NCBI GenBank assembly: GCA_021777835.1
Contig: JAJYDC010000009.1
Location: 43,794-107,793 of the forward strand
DNA: 64,000 nt
From: Bacteroidota bacterium
GTDB lineage: Bacteria; Bacteroidota; Ignavibacteria; Ignavibacteriales; Ignavibacteriaceae
Direction: 5' to 3'
Shown here: in pieces, positions 34,998-45,849 of the stretch
Numbering within the stretch: the stretch's first letter is position 1
How the letters are laid out: every line of letters begins with the position of its first letter
Made by a program: the position numbers and the translations under genes
The notes under the pieces: model-generated
The model's database searches: none
What the model saw: the letters and a program-made list of their open reading frames with translations, nothing else
What the model was told of the DNA's origin: nothing

Positions 34998-37900
34998 ATG
35001 AAGTTGTTCACTACAAAATTTCCCTTCCTTCTTATAGCCGCATTAATGATGCTCATTGCGCAAAACAACTTTGCGCAGGGAGTGACTACCGCGGCTATTA
35101 GCGGAACGGTTGTAGATCAAAATGGCGAGCCTCTGCCGTCAGCCAATATTGTAGCTGTACATGTTCCTACAGGAACACAGTACGGAACTACATCAAGATT
35201 AAATGGTAAATTCAACCTGCTAGGATTAAAGGTTGGCGGACCCTACAAGGTAACTGTTACTTATGTCGGATATAAAGCAGAAACAAGAGAAGGCTTTAAT
35301 CTTGAATTGGGTGAAAACCTAACTCTTAATTTCACTCTATCAACATCGGAAGTAAAGCTTTCAACTGTTGAAGTGACTGCTCAAAAAAATCCAATTATTA
35401 GCAATGATAGGACCGGCTCATTTCAAAACGTATCAGCAAAACAAATTCAAGAAGTTCCTACTATAAGCCGTTCTTTCCAGAGTTTTGCAAAACTTTCTCC
35501 TTTGTTCAGTGGCACTAATATGCAAGCTGCAGGAAGAAATAATCGTTATAATAATATCCAAATTGATGGTACCCAGTACAATGATCTTTTTGGTTTAGGG
35601 TCTTCTGGAACGCCTGGCGGTCAGACAGGTACTAATGCTATAAGCTTAGATGCAATACAATCATTTCAGGTTGTAGTTGCCCCATATGATGTTAGATACG
35701 GCGGATTTACCGGCGGCGGCATAAACGCTATCACCAGAAGCGGCACCAACCAATTTGCGGGATCAGTTTATGGTTTTGGAAGAAATCAAAGCTTAGTAGG
35801 TTTAAGCCCAGATACTCTTAAAACAAAACTTGCAAATTTTAGTGAATACACTTATGGATTCCGTTTAGGCGGACCAATTATGAAGGATAAGTTGTTCTTC
35901 TTTACAAATCTTGAGTTAACGCAGCATACAACTCCTCTTTCAAATACTGCGTTAGGACCCCAAGGAAATGCTAGCAACCAGGCTAATGCCGATACCTTAG
36001 CAACTATTCTTTCGGCTCATGGATTTAATCCTGGAAGTTATTCAACATTTGATGCTAATCAGCCAAGTACTAAATTCTTTTTACGCTTTGATTATAACAT
36101 AGACGAAAATAATAAATTGACTCTACGTAATAATTATGTTCATTCATATATTGATAATTTGGGCAATAGAGGCGGGACTTACTCCATGAGCTTTGACAGT
36201 TATCTTTATAGAATTACAAATAATACAAATTCTACAGTATTACAATTGAACAGTAACTTTGGTAATCAAATATCAAATGAATTGATTTTAGGCTATACTT
36301 CTATTAGCGATAAACGCGGTCCTACAGGATCAGGACTTCCTGAAATCAACGTTGTATTACCAGGTGGGTTTACAATTTATGCCGGAACGGACAGGTATTC
36401 TTCGGCTAATAGTTTAGATCAAAATATATTTGAGTTCACTGATAACTTTACTTATATCACAGGTAATAACATTTTAACTTTCGGAACTCATAACGAGTTT
36501 TTCTCTTTCAAAAACTTATTTATTCGTTCATACTGGGGTTATTATCAGTATAAAGTAAATTATGTTTCTCAACTTAATTTCAATAGTCCTTCATTCTATC
36601 AAAGAGTTTTGTCAAGAACAAGTGATCCAGCACCAGCGGCACAATTTAACGTAAATCAGCTTGGATTCTACGCTCAGGATGAATATTCTGCAATTCCGAA
36701 TGTAAAGATTACTCTAGGTTTAAGATTGGATATTCCTTTTTTCCCAACAAAACCGGGTAATAATGACTCTGTAAGCACTTATTTCCCAGGATATAGTACT
36801 TCAAATATTCCTAGTGGAAATATTTTATGGTCACCTCGTCTTGGATTCAACTGGGATATTAATGGCGAACATATTACGCAGATCAGAGGCGGAGTAGGTA
36901 TATTTACAGGTCGTGTACCTTATGTTTGGATGTCTAACAACTATGGAAATACTGGAATTATGTTAGCAGAAGTTGACGGCGGTGCAGGTACACCATTTTC
37001 TCCTGATCCAAATAACCAGCCTGGTGTTGGTGCACCGGGAACCGGCGCTCCTAAATTTCAATCAGAAATTGATCTTGTTGATCCTAATTTGAAGATGCCT
37101 CAGCTGCTTCGTTTTGATGCAGCAGTTGATCATCAGCTTCCCTATGGGATTACCGGAACAATTGAAGCTTTGTATTCTCAAAACCTAAATGATATGTTAT
37201 ATAAAGAAATAAACCTTAATCCGGTTAAAGGTACATTACCTGATGGTAGACCATTATATGGAGGTACAAATAACGGTAACAGCAATTTTTTTGGTATGTA
37301 CTATTTAACGAATACCAGCAAAGGTTCTCAATATAACTTTACAGCTCAACTTCAAAGAAGCGTTATGTTCGGCATTTCAGGAAATGTAGCGTATACTTAT
37401 GGAAGAGCATTTGATCAAAACGGTGTTTTATCTTCTCAGGCTCAATCACAGATGAGATATAATCCAATTATTGATGATCCAAATAATCCTTCAGTTACTA
37501 CATCAGACTTTGAAGTAAGAAATAGAATTTTTGCTTCTTTAACTTACACCCAAGATTTCTTCGGTAATGCTCCGACCAGCATTTCATTGTATTATAATGG
37601 TCAATCAGGTTTACCTATTTCTTACACTGTTACGGGTGACCTAAACGGTGACGGTTTTGATGGAAATGACTTATTCTATATTCCTAAAAACGATGGTGAT
37701 ATTGAATTGGGAACTGTTAAAAGTGGTGTCTATAGCGCCGCAAACGCAAGTACTTATGCTTCTTTTGATAGTTTTATCAATAATAACGCATATCTATCTT
37801 CTCACCGCGGTTCGATTGCCGGAAGAAATGCTTCTACATATCCATGGAGAAATGAATTGGATTTACGAATCGTTCAGAGCATTCCTGCATTCAGCAATGG

Positions 37901-38138
37901 TCACTTATTCCAGATATCTTTAGATGTATTAAATGTTCTTAACTTAATCAATAGTGATTGGGGATGGGACGTTAGCGGTGGTTATAATACATACAATGTT
38001 GTCTCTTATCAAGGCATGGACGCAGCAACAAAAAGACCAGTATTTGGTTTCAGAGCTCCTGCAAATAACTTAGCCTGGAATTATGACAACCTTACTTCAC
38101 GTTGGACAATGCAACTTGGAGTTAGATATACTTTCTAG
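34998..38138 (+). CDS. TonB-dependent receptor with carboxypeptidase-like N-terminal domain
   Basis: 1046 residues. A signal peptide (about 1-26, NFAQG) is followed by a carboxypeptidase-regulatory-like domain (about 32-115: ISGTVVDQNGEPLPSANI). A TonB plug follows at about 120-250 (VSAKQIQEVPTISRSFQS, then IQIDGTQYNDLF and VRYGGFTGGGINAITRSGTN), and then a large beta-barrel ending in LGVRYTF. Such proteins import large substrates across the outer membrane with TonB-ExbBD energy. No SusD partner is adjacent, so a Sus-type glycan system is unlikely here. Substrate unknown. A strong terminator follows. Confidence 0.93.
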   Translation: MKLFTTKFPFLLIAALMMLIAQNNFAQGVTTAAISGTVVDQNGEPLPSANIVAVHVPTGTQYGTTSRLNGKFNLLGLKVGGPYKVTVTYVGYKAETREGFNLELGENLTLNFTLSTSEVKLSTVEVTAQKNPIISNDRTGSFQNVSAKQIQEVPTISRSFQSFAKLSPLFSGTNMQAAGRNNRYNNIQIDGTQYNDLFGLGSSGTPGGQTGTNAISLDAIQSFQVVVAPYDVRYGGFTGGGINAITRSGTNQFAGSVYGFGRNQSLVGLSPDTLKTKLANFSEYTYGFRLGGPIMKDKLFFFTNLELTQHTTPLSNTALGPQGNASNQANADTLATILSAHGFNPGSYSTFDANQPSTKFFLRFDYNIDENNKLTLRNNYVHSYIDNLGNRGGTYSMSFDSYLYRITNNTNSTVLQLNSNFGNQISNELILGYTSISDKRGPTGSGLPEINVVLPGGFTIYAGTDRYSSANSLDQNIFEFTDNFTYITGNNILTFGTHNEFFSFKNLFIRSYWGYYQYKVNYVSQLNFNSPSFYQRVLSRTSDPAPAAQFNVNQLGFYAQDEYSAIPNVKITLGLRLDIPFFPTKPGNNDSVSTYFPGYSTSNIPSGNILWSPRLGFNWDINGEHITQIRGGVGIFTGRVPYVWMSNNYGNTGIMLAEVDGGAGTPFSPDPNNQPGVGAPGTGAPKFQSEIDLVDPNLKMPQLLRFDAAVDHQLPYGITGTIEALYSQNLNDMLYKEINLNPVKGTLPDGRPLYGGTNNGNSNFFGMYYLTNTSKGSQYNFTAQLQRSVMFGISGNVAYTYGRAFDQNGVLSSQAQSQMRYNPIIDDPNNPSVTTSDFEVRNRIFASLTYTQDFFGNAPTSISLYYNGQSGLPISYTVTGDLNGDGFDGNDLFYIPKNDGDIELGTVKSGVYSAANASTYASFDSFINNNAYLSSHRGSIAGRNASTYPWRNELDLRIVQSIPAFSNGHLFQISLDVLNVLNLINSDWGWDVSGGYNTYNVVSYQGMDAATKRPVFGFRAPANNLAWNYDNLTSRWTMQLGVRYTF

Positions 38139-38164
38139 TTCTTTGTAATATTTTTTATTTTACG

Positions 38165-38193
38165 AGCCTTTAGAGAAATCTAAAGGCTTTTTT
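38165..38193 (+). terminator. Rho-independent terminator after the TonB-dependent receptor gene
   Basis: AGCCTTTAGA (38165-38174) pairs with TCTAAAGGCT (38179-38188) around a GAAA tetraloop, followed by TTTTTT. It starts 27 bases past the stop codon. Confidence 0.93.
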
Positions 38194-38326
38194 ATTACTC
38201 TTTTCAAATGACTTTCCAGATGCAATCTCCTGCGTCACAACATCTATATTCAAAGCAATCCTTTGACTTAGAGCTATATTGTGACTGTGTTCACGGGAAT
38301 ATTTCCCTATTATCATAATTTTGTAC

Positions 38327-38506
38327 ATGAAAAAATTGGACAAACCTTTGATGATGTGGGCATTGACTTTCGTATTGTTTTTAACGTGGTTGGTAGAGAT
38401 TATTTTTAAATTTTCTCCGGGTGTATTCCCTCATATAATCCTTATTATCGCAATGGTTCTTCTGATTATTAATTTATTTCGAATGGCAAAATCTAGTTTA
38501 CAGTAG
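38327..38506 (+). CDS. Small membrane protein (DUF5670/lmo0937-like)
   Basis: 59 residues from ATG 38327 (a TTG two codons earlier is less likely). Two helices, about 9-27 and 33-50, are separated by a short FKFSPGVFP turn. The W-x7-WLVEIIF first helix and HIILIIAMVLLIINLF second helix resemble the two-helix lmo0937/DUF5670 family of unknown role. It follows the receptor terminator and is convergent with rsmE. It could still be a chance frame, but the hydrophobic pattern supports a gene. Confidence 0.6.
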   Translation: MKKLDKPLMMWALTFVLFLTWLVEIIFKFSPGVFPHIILIIAMVLLIINLFRMAKSSLQ

Positions 38507-38525
38507 ATTATCTTTAGATAAAATC

Positions 38526-39227
38526 TTACAGAAGTGATGCACACTTGATAACAGCTGTTTCTACTCTTAGTCGGTTGTCAGCCAAATTATACTTTTCAAA
38601 ATCACTAAACAAACCTAGTTCTCTTTCTGATAGTCCCCCTTCAGGTCCGAATATAAAATAGCTATTAAATGATAAATCACATTTTGACTTTTCAAAATCT
38701 TGTTTTGAATTTTGGTCAAATACTAATTTCATTCCTGGTTTTTCATATATTTTTTCTATCGAACCTTCAAGTGATATTTTAGGCAGGTAACTTCGAAGCG
38801 ATTGTTTCATTGCTGAAAGAAGAATCTTATTCCATCTGTCAATCTTATTTCCCTTTGATATAGCTCGTTCTGCGTCATAGATTATAAAATTTGTTATACC
38901 TAGCTCGGTACATTTTTCAATTATAAATTCGAACCGTTCTGGGTTTTTAAGTCTTGGTATACAAAAGAAAATTGATTTTAGCTTATTTTCGTAATTATAT
39001 GTTTTTTGGACTAAGAGTTCAACAAAAGATTTGTTTAACTTAGTAACTGTGGTAACAAATATATTTCCGCGCCCATTCGTAACATATACTTCATCCCCCT
39101 CACTGTGGCGCATTACTTTAGTAATGTGCATAAATTCATCCCCTTCAATTATAATATTCTCGGCTGAGATACCTTTTATTGAAGTAAAATAAAGTTCTAT
39201 ATTAGAAAGATATTCCAATGTCGACAA
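38526..39227 (-). CDS. rsmE: 16S rRNA (uracil-1498-N3)-methyltransferase
   Basis: 233 residues. An N-terminal PUA-like domain (about 10-75) contains GDEFMHITKVMRHSEGDEV, the family hallmark. The SPOUT trefoil-knot domain follows, with FIFGPEGGLSERELG (about 190-204) and LRVETAVIKCASLL at the C-terminus forming the SAM site. It methylates U1498 in the ribosomal decoding region. The first nine residues (MSTLEYLSN) precede the usual start region ELYF and overlap the upstream gene by 26 bases, so the true start may be slightly later at a non-ATG codon. Confidence 0.92.
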   Translation of the reverse strand: MSTLEYLSNIELYFTSIKGISAENIIIEGDEFMHITKVMRHSEGDEVYVTNGRGNIFVTTVTKLNKSFVELLVQKTYNYENKLKSIFFCIPRLKNPERFEFIIEKCTELGITNFIIYDAERAISKGNKIDRWNKILLSAMKQSLRSYLPKISLEGSIEKIYEKPGMKLVFDQNSKQDFEKSKCDLSFNSYFIFGPEGGLSERELGLFSDFEKYNLADNRLRVETAVIKCASLL

Positions 39228-40533
39228 TCATCTCCGAATGGTGATAAGGGTTGAAAGCATATTCCAATCTTAATATATTATATGGTAAGAACAAAAAGAT
39301 TAAACCTCCGCCATAGCCCGGATTAAAATTACTAATACTCAAGCTTTGATCTTCCATTCTTATTGCTCCGGCATCGGCAAATAATTCGCAATAAATACCA
39401 AATCTAAATGAAAGCAATGATTTAGGTATAATTGGAACAAAATTCAAACTCATATTAACATCTTTCATAATGGGATAATTCATCTCAAAAGAAGCTAAAT
39501 ATGAATCGTTTCCTTCCTGTTCTTGATTAAAATAACCACGAATTCTTTGACCATATCCGAAAAATGAATAATCGTGATAAGGAACTAAATTCCCAAAAGT
39601 AAGCCTACTAGTGAATCGCCATTTCAAAATGAGTTGATTGAAAATTGTTTCATAATTTCTCAAATCAACGTTTACGATTTGATAATCAATGTCATCAAAT
39701 CCAAGTCCTTTAATGTAAAAATTCGTAAGCGCATAAATTCCTGTTGTTGGGAATTGGGCTAAATCTCGCGTGTCAAGTTCATAACCAGCTCCAAGCGAAA
39801 GTTGATGGTCGATTCTTTGATTGGATGCTGATATTCCTTTTATGTATATGGGGTTGTCTATATAATCAAAACCAAGATTAATAGAAATTTTATTATACAA
39901 ATTAATTCTTTTAGCAAAGCTTATTTGCCCACTAATAAACCTTTGATTAAAATCTTTTCCATATAGTTGTTTTGCATATTCACTCTTGTTCATTGAATTT
40001 TGAAATGAGAATTGAGCGTTAAAATAAATATTCTGTGCTCTAAATAAATAAGGGCGATCATAAGAAATATTTATTAATGGATTATAACCAAAAGCAGCAC
40101 TCGCAAACAGTGTCTCATCTTCACCTCTAAAATTTCGAATATAGAGATACATTCCGTATGAAATCTTTTCCCAATCTCTATCTACAAGTTCGGCAAATGG
40201 AATTGGATAGATGTACCAACTTTCATTTACCAAAATATATAATATATTAAGCGAATCTTTATGAACAGGGATTAATGATACTTTCGTAAATATGCCAAGA
40301 CTAAAAATTCTTTCCTTATTAAATGAAACAATTTTTGGTGTTATTGTATCACCTGCAGCGAAATTCATTTCTCTATATATAACATCATTGTCGGTAATTT
40401 TATTCCCAATAATTATTATGGTATCGACTTTGATTATGTAGTTGCCTGAGTATTCAACAGAGTCTTTCCCCTGGGAAAATAAGGTTGCCCGAAATACAAT
40501 TATTAAAAATATGAAAAGAAAACACTTTGACAT
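39202..40533 (-). CDS. BamA/TamA-family outer-membrane protein with a short POTRA region
   Basis: 443 residues. A signal peptide (about 1-20, LFSQG) is followed by about one POTRA domain (about 32-112: VDTIIIIGNKITDNDVIYREM...FSLGIFTKVSL). A 16-strand-like beta-barrel of the Omp85 type follows (about 115-443), with FGYGQRIRGYF near 332 matching the conserved R-G-x-F loop. Full BamA has five POTRAs, so this is a minimal relative, perhaps a dedicated insertase or a surface-lipoprotein exporter. The gene overlaps the rsmE start and lies 127 bases after gcvP on the same strand. Confidence 0.82.
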   Translation of the reverse strand: MSKCFLFIFLIIVFRATLFSQGKDSVEYSGNYIIKVDTIIIIGNKITDNDVIYREMNFAAGDTITPKIVSFNKERIFSLGIFTKVSLIPVHKDSLNILYILVNESWYIYPIPFAELVDRDWEKISYGMYLYIRNFRGEDETLFASAAFGYNPLINISYDRPYLFRAQNIYFNAQFSFQNSMNKSEYAKQLYGKDFNQRFISGQISFAKRINLYNKISINLGFDYIDNPIYIKGISASNQRIDHQLSLGAGYELDTRDLAQFPTTGIYALTNFYIKGLGFDDIDYQIVNVDLRNYETIFNQLILKWRFTSRLTFGNLVPYHDYSFFGYGQRIRGYFNQEQEGNDSYLASFEMNYPIMKDVNMSLNFVPIIPKSLLSFRFGIYCELFADAGAIRMEDQSLSISNFNPGYGGGLIFLFLPYNILRLEYAFNPYHHSEMIVDIGISF

Positions 40534-40660
40534 GCACGAAAGTTGGTATTAAATAATGGAAATTAATATATTGAAACTACAAAGTAATTATTACTATTCC
40601 AATAAACTTTGCTCAAGCTTAAAGAGAATATTACTGAATTATTTAAAGCAGGCTTCAGCT

Positions 40661-43579
40661 CTAGGAAATAACCTCTTCTATATAATCAGAAATTGGGTTG
40701 CAGCTGCAAATCAAGTTTCTATCTCCATATGCATTATTTACCCTTGCCACAGCTGGCCAGAATTTATTTTGTCTAGTCCAGGCAATTGGGAATGCAGCTT
40801 TTTCTCTTGTATAAGAATGGTTCCAATTACTATTTACTATACTTTCCAACGTATGAGGAGAATGTTTTAGGACATTATCATTTATATCTGATAAGCCAAT
40901 TTCAATTTCTTTAATTTCTTGAAGAATGGAAATCAGAGCCTCACAAAATCGGTCAATTTCTTTCTTGGATTCACTTTCGGTTGGTTCAATCATTAGTGTC
41001 CCTGCTACAGGGAATGAAACGGTCGGAGCATGGTATCCATAGTCCATTAGTCTTTTCGCAATATCTTCAACTTCAACATGAGAGATTGACTTAAAATTCC
41101 TCATATCAAAGATTAATTCGTGAGCCACTCGGGATTTTTTACCAGTATATAAAACTTTAAAATGATCTTCTAATCTAGATTTTATATAATTAGCATTAAG
41201 GATTGCAAATTTAGTAGCCTTAGCTAAGCCTTCTGCACCCATCATTTTTATATAAGCATAGGATACCACAAGAATTCCTGCACTTCCCCATGGTGCCGAT
41301 GCCACAGCTGAAATACCTCTTCGCCCTATAGAATCAGTCCTCTCAAATTCAACATTTACAATTGAATGTAAAGGTAAAAAAGGAGCTAAGTGCGAGGCAG
41401 CTCCTATTGGTCCTACTCCTGGTCCACCTCCTCCGTGGGGTATACAAAATGTCTTATGCAAATTTAAATGGCATATATCAGCACCTATCATAGCTGGACT
41501 TGTTAATCCAACTTGTGCATTCATATTAGCGCCATCCATATATACTTGTCCGCCATAATCATGAATAATTTTGCATATTTCTTGAATGTCTTCTTCAAAT
41601 ACTCCATGCGTAGAAGGGTATGTAATCATCAAAGCAGCAAGATTTTCTTTATGCAACTCAGCTTTTTTCCTTAAATCGGAAATATCAACATTTCCGTTTT
41701 CGTCACAATTAACAACGACAACTTTCATACCTGCCATTACAGCACTTGCCGGATTTGTTCCGTGTGCTGAGGATGGGATCAAAGTAATATTTCTATTCAA
41801 TTCACCGCGACTTTTATGAAATTCTCTAATCACCATTAAACCTGAATATTCTCCCTGAGCACCTGAATTTGGCTGAAGAGAAATTGCTGCAAATCCTGTA
41901 ATTTTCTCAAGATCCTTTTCTAATCCTTTAAATAACTCTAGGTAACCCTTCGCTTGGTCAAGAGGAGCAAAAGGATGAATTTCCGAAAATTCAGCCCAGG
42001 TTACAGGTACCATCTCCACTGTAGCATTTAATTTCATTGTACACGAACCTAATGGAATCATTGAATGAGTAAGTGACAAATCCCTATCTTCAAGGCTCTT
42101 CATATATCTTAGCATTTCAGTTTCAGAATGATATGAATTAAATACAGGGTGAAGTAAATATGAACTTGTCCTATCAAGATAATCAGGAAATTCTATTTTA
42201 AGATTCTGAGCAAGTTTCTCGAATTTAAGTTTATTAAACTCTTTATTATTTGTTTTTGAAAAGATATTTATGATTTCGATGACGTCTTCATATCCCGTAA
42301 TTTCACTCAGTGAAATTTGAATTGAATCAGCTGTGAAATAAAAATTAATCCCTTTTTCTAAGGATAATTTTCTTATTACTTTTATTTTGTCAAGCTCACT
42401 CGGAGTGAATTTAATACTTAATGTGTCAAAGAAAAACTTATTTGATTGAGCAAAGCCCAAGTCAGTAATTGCTAACTCTAATAATTTAGTTAACAGATGA
42501 ACCCTTTTTGCTATTTTTCTTATTCCGCTTGGACCGTGGTATACAGCGTACATAGAAGCCATTATGGCAAGCAGAACTTGAGAGGTGCAAATATTGCTTG
42601 TAGCTTTCTCCCTTCTAATGTGCTGCTCTCTGGTTTGAAGTGCCATCCTCAATGCCCGATTTCCGTTTGCATCTATCGATATTCCAATAATTCTTCCGGG
42701 AATTTGTCTTTTGAATTCATCTTTAGTTGATAAATATGCAGCATGTGGACCTCCAAATCCCATTGGAATTCCAAAGCGTTGGGTACTTCCCACTACAGCA
42801 TCAGCTCCAAATTCGCCCGGAGGTGTTAGTAAAGCTAAGCTAAGTATATCTGCAGCCACTACTGCAAAAATATTCTTCTCTTTAGCCAGCTTAAAGAAAC
42901 TACGAAAATCATAAACTCCTCCCACTGCTGACGGATACTGAACCAATAAGCCAAAAAAATCATCGTTAAGTTCTATGGTTCTATGATCTCCAACAATGAG
43001 TTCTATTCCAAGAGGGTTTGCCCTTGTTTTTAAAACATCAATAGTCTGTGGGAAGCATTCATTAGAAACAAAAAATTTATGTGCATTGGATTTACTTCTA
43101 AGTGAGTGAAACATTATCATTGCTTCAGAAGCGGACGTTCCTTCATCCAACAAAGAAGCATTAGTTATGCTCATTCCGGTTAGATCAGATACCATTGTTT
43201 GAAAATTTAATAATGCTTCCAATCTGCCTTGTGATATCTCAGCTTGATATGGAGTATATTGTGTATACCATCCCGGATTTTCAAGGATATTCCTTTTAAT
43301 CACTTCAGGCGTAATTGCAGGATAATAGCCTAATCCGATATAGGATTTGAAGACTTTATTTTCTTGAGAGATTAATTTGAGCTTATCCAAAAACTCATAC
43401 TCGGATAATGGTTTATCCAGCTGCAATGATTTCTTTAGCCGAATCTGTTTTGGAATTGTTTCGTCTATTAGTTGGTCTAATGATTTGACTCCTATTGCTT
43501 GGAGCATTTCAGTTAGTTCTGGTTCAGAAGGACCTATATGTCGATTTACAAATTCATCCGGATGAGAAAATAATTTCAT
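40661..43579 (-). CDS. gcvP: Glycine dehydrogenase (decarboxylating), P protein
   Basis: 972 residues, full-length single-chain P protein rather than the split form. N-terminal [12 protein letters not shown] and [18 protein letters not shown] are typical. The pyridoxal-phosphate lysine lies in [18 protein letters not shown], about residues 703-720. The enzyme decarboxylates glycine and transfers the aminomethyl group to the lipoyl H protein. gcvT and gcvH are not in the window, and no glycine riboswitch is visible upstream. It lies 133 bases downstream of rnc, perhaps with its own promoter. Confidence 0.97.
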   Translation of the reverse strand: MKLFSHPDEFVNRHIGPSEPELTEMLQAIGVKSLDQLIDETIPKQIRLKKSLQLDKPLSEYEFLDKLKLISQENKVFKSYIGLGYYPAITPEVIKRNILENPGWYTQYTPYQAEISQGRLEALLNFQTMVSDLTGMSITNASLLDEGTSASEAMIMFHSLRSKSNAHKFFVSNECFPQTIDVLKTRANPLGIELIVGDHRTIELNDDFFGLLVQYPSAVGGVYDFRSFFKLAKEKNIFAVVAADILSLALLTPPGEFGADAVVGSTQRFGIPMGFGGPHAAYLSTKDEFKRQIPGRIIGISIDANGNRALRMALQTREQHIRREKATSNICTSQVLLAIMASMYAVYHGPSGIRKIAKRVHLLTKLLELAITDLGFAQSNKFFFDTLSIKFTPSELDKIKVIRKLSLEKGINFYFTADSIQISLSEITGYEDVIEIINIFSKTNNKEFNKLKFEKLAQNLKIEFPDYLDRTSSYLLHPVFNSYHSETEMLRYMKSLEDRDLSLTHSMIPLGSCTMKLNATVEMVPVTWAEFSEIHPFAPLDQAKGYLELFKGLEKDLEKITGFAAISLQPNSGAQGEYSGLMVIREFHKSRGELNRNITLIPSSAHGTNPASAVMAGMKVVVVNCDENGNVDISDLRKKAELHKENLAALMITYPSTHGVFEEDIQEICKIIHDYGGQVYMDGANMNAQVGLTSPAMIGADICHLNLHKTFCIPHGGGGPGVGPIGAASHLAPFLPLHSIVNVEFERTDSIGRRGISAVASAPWGSAGILVVSYAYIKMMGAEGLAKATKFAILNANYIKSRLEDHFKVLYTGKKSRVAHELIFDMRNFKSISHVEVEDIAKRLMDYGYHAPTVSFPVAGTLMIEPTESESKKEIDRFCEALISILQEIKEIEIGLSDINDNVLKHSPHTLESIVNSNWNHSYTREKAAFPIAWTRQNKFWPAVARVNNAYGDRNLICSCNPISDYIEEVIS

Positions 43580-43712
43580 GATTTTATTTCTTATTTAATT
43601 GTTTGATTTATCTATACAAAAATAATTAAACTTTCCCAGGTATAAAATTTATTTACAATTTATTTATTATGTAATAAGGTAATAATAGGAATGGAGGTAT
43701 TAACTATTGGAG

Positions 43713-44513
43713 CTAAGCATTTAACTTAACTGCGCCCGTAAGGTCGGTTATTTTTTTCAAAGCCTCATGAGCAGCGTTTTGTTCAGCGCTTTTTTTGTTC
43801 CGTCCTTTTCCCACTCCATATTCTGCTTCGCCAATTGAAACCGAAATCGTAAAGGTGCGATTATGTTGAGGTCCTTCTTCTTTTAAAACCGTATAAACAG
43901 GTATTTGAAGCTTATTTGCTTGTGCATACTCTAGTAGTTGACTTTTGAAATTTTCATCAATTAGATAAACCCCATCTCTTGAATTAGGTTCTATAAGCAC
44001 TCGATCAATAAATGCTTTTGCTGAATCGAGTCCGTTATCAAGATAAATCGCTCCTATTAGTGCCTCAAGCGCATCAGCCAAAACTGTTTTAGAACCTGCG
44101 CTAAAGTTATTTGAAAAGTTTTTACTTATTAGTAAAAACTTAACTAAATTTATACGCTCAGCGGCATCTGCAAGTGCAATTCGATTAACTAGCTTAGAGC
44201 GCACTTTTGTCAAAAAGCCTTCATCCTTTTCTGGGAAAGTTTCAAAAAGATACTCGGCAACACAGAGACTTAGAACAGAGTCTCCAAGAAATTCAAGTCT
44301 TTCATTAGAAACATCATAATCAAAATTTTGTTCGAGAAAAGATCTATGCATTAAAGCTTGGATAAAATAGGACTTATTTTTTATATTGAATCCTACTAGC
44401 TTTTCTAATTCTGCAAACTTTTTAGGCGTCAGAAGACGTGAAATCTCTTTCGATTTCTTTTGAACTTGACGTTGTTTTAATCTCTCAACAATCCAATTTA
44501 AGAATTTTCCCAA
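43713..44513 (-). CDS. rnc: Ribonuclease III
   Basis: 266 residues. The catalytic signature NERLEFLGDSVLSL (about 64-77) with its acidic residues is followed by a second acidic site near ALEALIGAIYLD. A double-stranded-RNA-binding domain occupies about 190-262, ending KGRNKKSAEQNAAHEAL. It processes rRNA precursors and structured mRNA. An N-terminal extension of about 25 basic residues precedes the nuclease domain. It lies 2 bases after fabF, so it is the tail of the lipid operon. Confidence 0.96.
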   Translation of the reverse strand: MGKFLNWIVERLKQRQVQKKSKEISRLLTPKKFAELEKLVGFNIKNKSYFIQALMHRSFLEQNFDYDVSNERLEFLGDSVLSLCVAEYLFETFPEKDEGFLTKVRSKLVNRIALADAAERINLVKFLLISKNFSNNFSAGSKTVLADALEALIGAIYLDNGLDSAKAFIDRVLIEPNSRDGVYLIDENFKSQLLEYAQANKLQIPVYTVLKEEGPQHNRTFTISVSIGEAEYGVGKGRNKKSAEQNAAHEALKKITDLTGAVKLNA

Positions 44514-44515
44514 TC

Positions 44516-45763
44516 CTAAACCTCAAATTTTTTAAATAATATTGAAGCATTATGCCCGCCGAATCCAAATGTATTGCTGATAGCACAATGAATTACTTTT
44601 TGAGTTGATTTGTTTGGGCTATAATTCAGATCACACTCCGGGTCAGGATTTGTCAAATTTATAGTTGGTGGAATTAAATCATTTTTTAAAGCAAGAACTG
44701 TTGCGACAGCTTCTATTCCCCCTGCAGCACCAAGTAAATGACCTGTCATCGATTTTGTTGAGGCCACTATCATTTTATAGGCGTGTTCACCAAAAGTAGT
44801 TTTAATAGCATTAGTTTCATATATATCGTTGTATGGAGTAGACGTGCCGTGAGCATTTATATAATCTATATCTTCTGGTAAAACGCCAGAATCACGTATA
44901 GCTTCTTTCATTGCTCGAACAGCACCTTCACCTCCTGGGGCAGGAGCGGTAATATGAAATGCATCTCCAGTTAGCCCTATTCCAGCAATTTCAGCATAAA
45001 TTTTTGATCCTCTATTCATTGCGTGCTCAAGTTCCTCTAAAATCAGTGTACCGGCGCCTTCTCCCATTACAAAACCGTTTCTGTCTTTATCAAATGGTCG
45101 GGAAGCCTCAAGATACCTATCGTTCCATCGTGATAATGCTTTCATAGCGTTAAATCCCCCAACACCCATTTCGGTAATAGCAGCTTCTGATCCACCACAA
45201 ATCATAAGATCTGCACTTCCGCGTTGTATCAACATAAATGCATCTGAAATTGCGTGAGAAGCAGTTGCGCACGCGGATGTAGTGGCATAGTTAGGACCTT
45301 TCAACCCAAATTTAATTGAAATTTGTCCTGCAGCCATATCTGAGATCATCATTGTAACAAAGAAAGGACTAATAACGCGGGGATTTTTAGCTTCGAAGAA
45401 ATTCCAATATTGCTGCTGTAATGTATCCATACCACCAATCCCGCTTCCGAAAATTACACCAAATCTTTCCTTATTAATAAGATCTAGATTCATTCCCGAA
45501 TCAGTAAAAGCCATTTCTGTAGTGGCTAATGCAAAATGAGTGAATGGATCCATCCTTTTAATACTTTTCTTGTCAATATAATTTTCAGGTGAAAAGTTTT
45601 TAACTTCGGCAGCAAATTGAGTTTCAAAATTTGTTGCATCAAATTTTGTAATTGGCGCAACACCATTTTTGCCTGAGGTTAACCCATCCCAAAATTCATT
45701 TAGTCCATTACCAATAGGAGTAATTGCTCCCATACCGGTAACAACTACTCTTCTTTTAGTCAT
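44516..45763 (-). CDS. fabF: Beta-ketoacyl-ACP synthase II
   Basis: 415 residues. The catalytic cysteine is in TTSACATASHAI (about residue 163) and the two histidines are in NAHGTSTPYND and KSMTGHLLGAAGG. It elongates acyl-ACP with malonyl-ACP in type II fatty acid synthesis. An 86-base gap with a hairpin separates it from acpP upstream, and it abuts rnc downstream. Confidence 0.97.
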   Translation of the reverse strand: MTKRRVVVTGMGAITPIGNGLNEFWDGLTSGKNGVAPITKFDATNFETQFAAEVKNFSPENYIDKKSIKRMDPFTHFALATTEMAFTDSGMNLDLINKERFGVIFGSGIGGMDTLQQQYWNFFEAKNPRVISPFFVTMMISDMAAGQISIKFGLKGPNYATTSACATASHAISDAFMLIQRGSADLMICGGSEAAITEMGVGGFNAMKALSRWNDRYLEASRPFDKDRNGFVMGEGAGTLILEELEHAMNRGSKIYAEIAGIGLTGDAFHITAPAPGGEGAVRAMKEAIRDSGVLPEDIDYINAHGTSTPYNDIYETNAIKTTFGEHAYKMIVASTKSMTGHLLGAAGGIEAVATVLALKNDLIPPTINLTNPDPECDLNYSPNKSTQKVIHCAISNTFGFGGHNASILFKKFEV

Positions 45764-45816
45764 ATTGGTCTCCCAAAAAGTTTTGCGATGAATTAGGTTT
45801 AGATGAGCAAAAATTA

Positions 45817-45842
45817 AAGTCGAGAAAATAAAATCCCGACTT
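45817..45842 (-). terminator. Possible attenuator between acpP and fabF
   Basis: AAGTCG (45817-45822) pairs with CGACTT (45837-45842), with further A-T pairing across a one-base bulge. On the minus strand it is followed by TTAATTTTTG. A partial terminator here would make acpP message more abundant than fabF-rnc, which suits the high demand for ACP. Strength is uncertain. Confidence 0.45.
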
Positions 45843-45849
45843 AATTAAA

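Noticed and set aside
43580..43712. Glycine riboswitch upstream of gcvP
   Set aside because: The 133-base gap is AT-rich with no recognisable paired aptamer structure.
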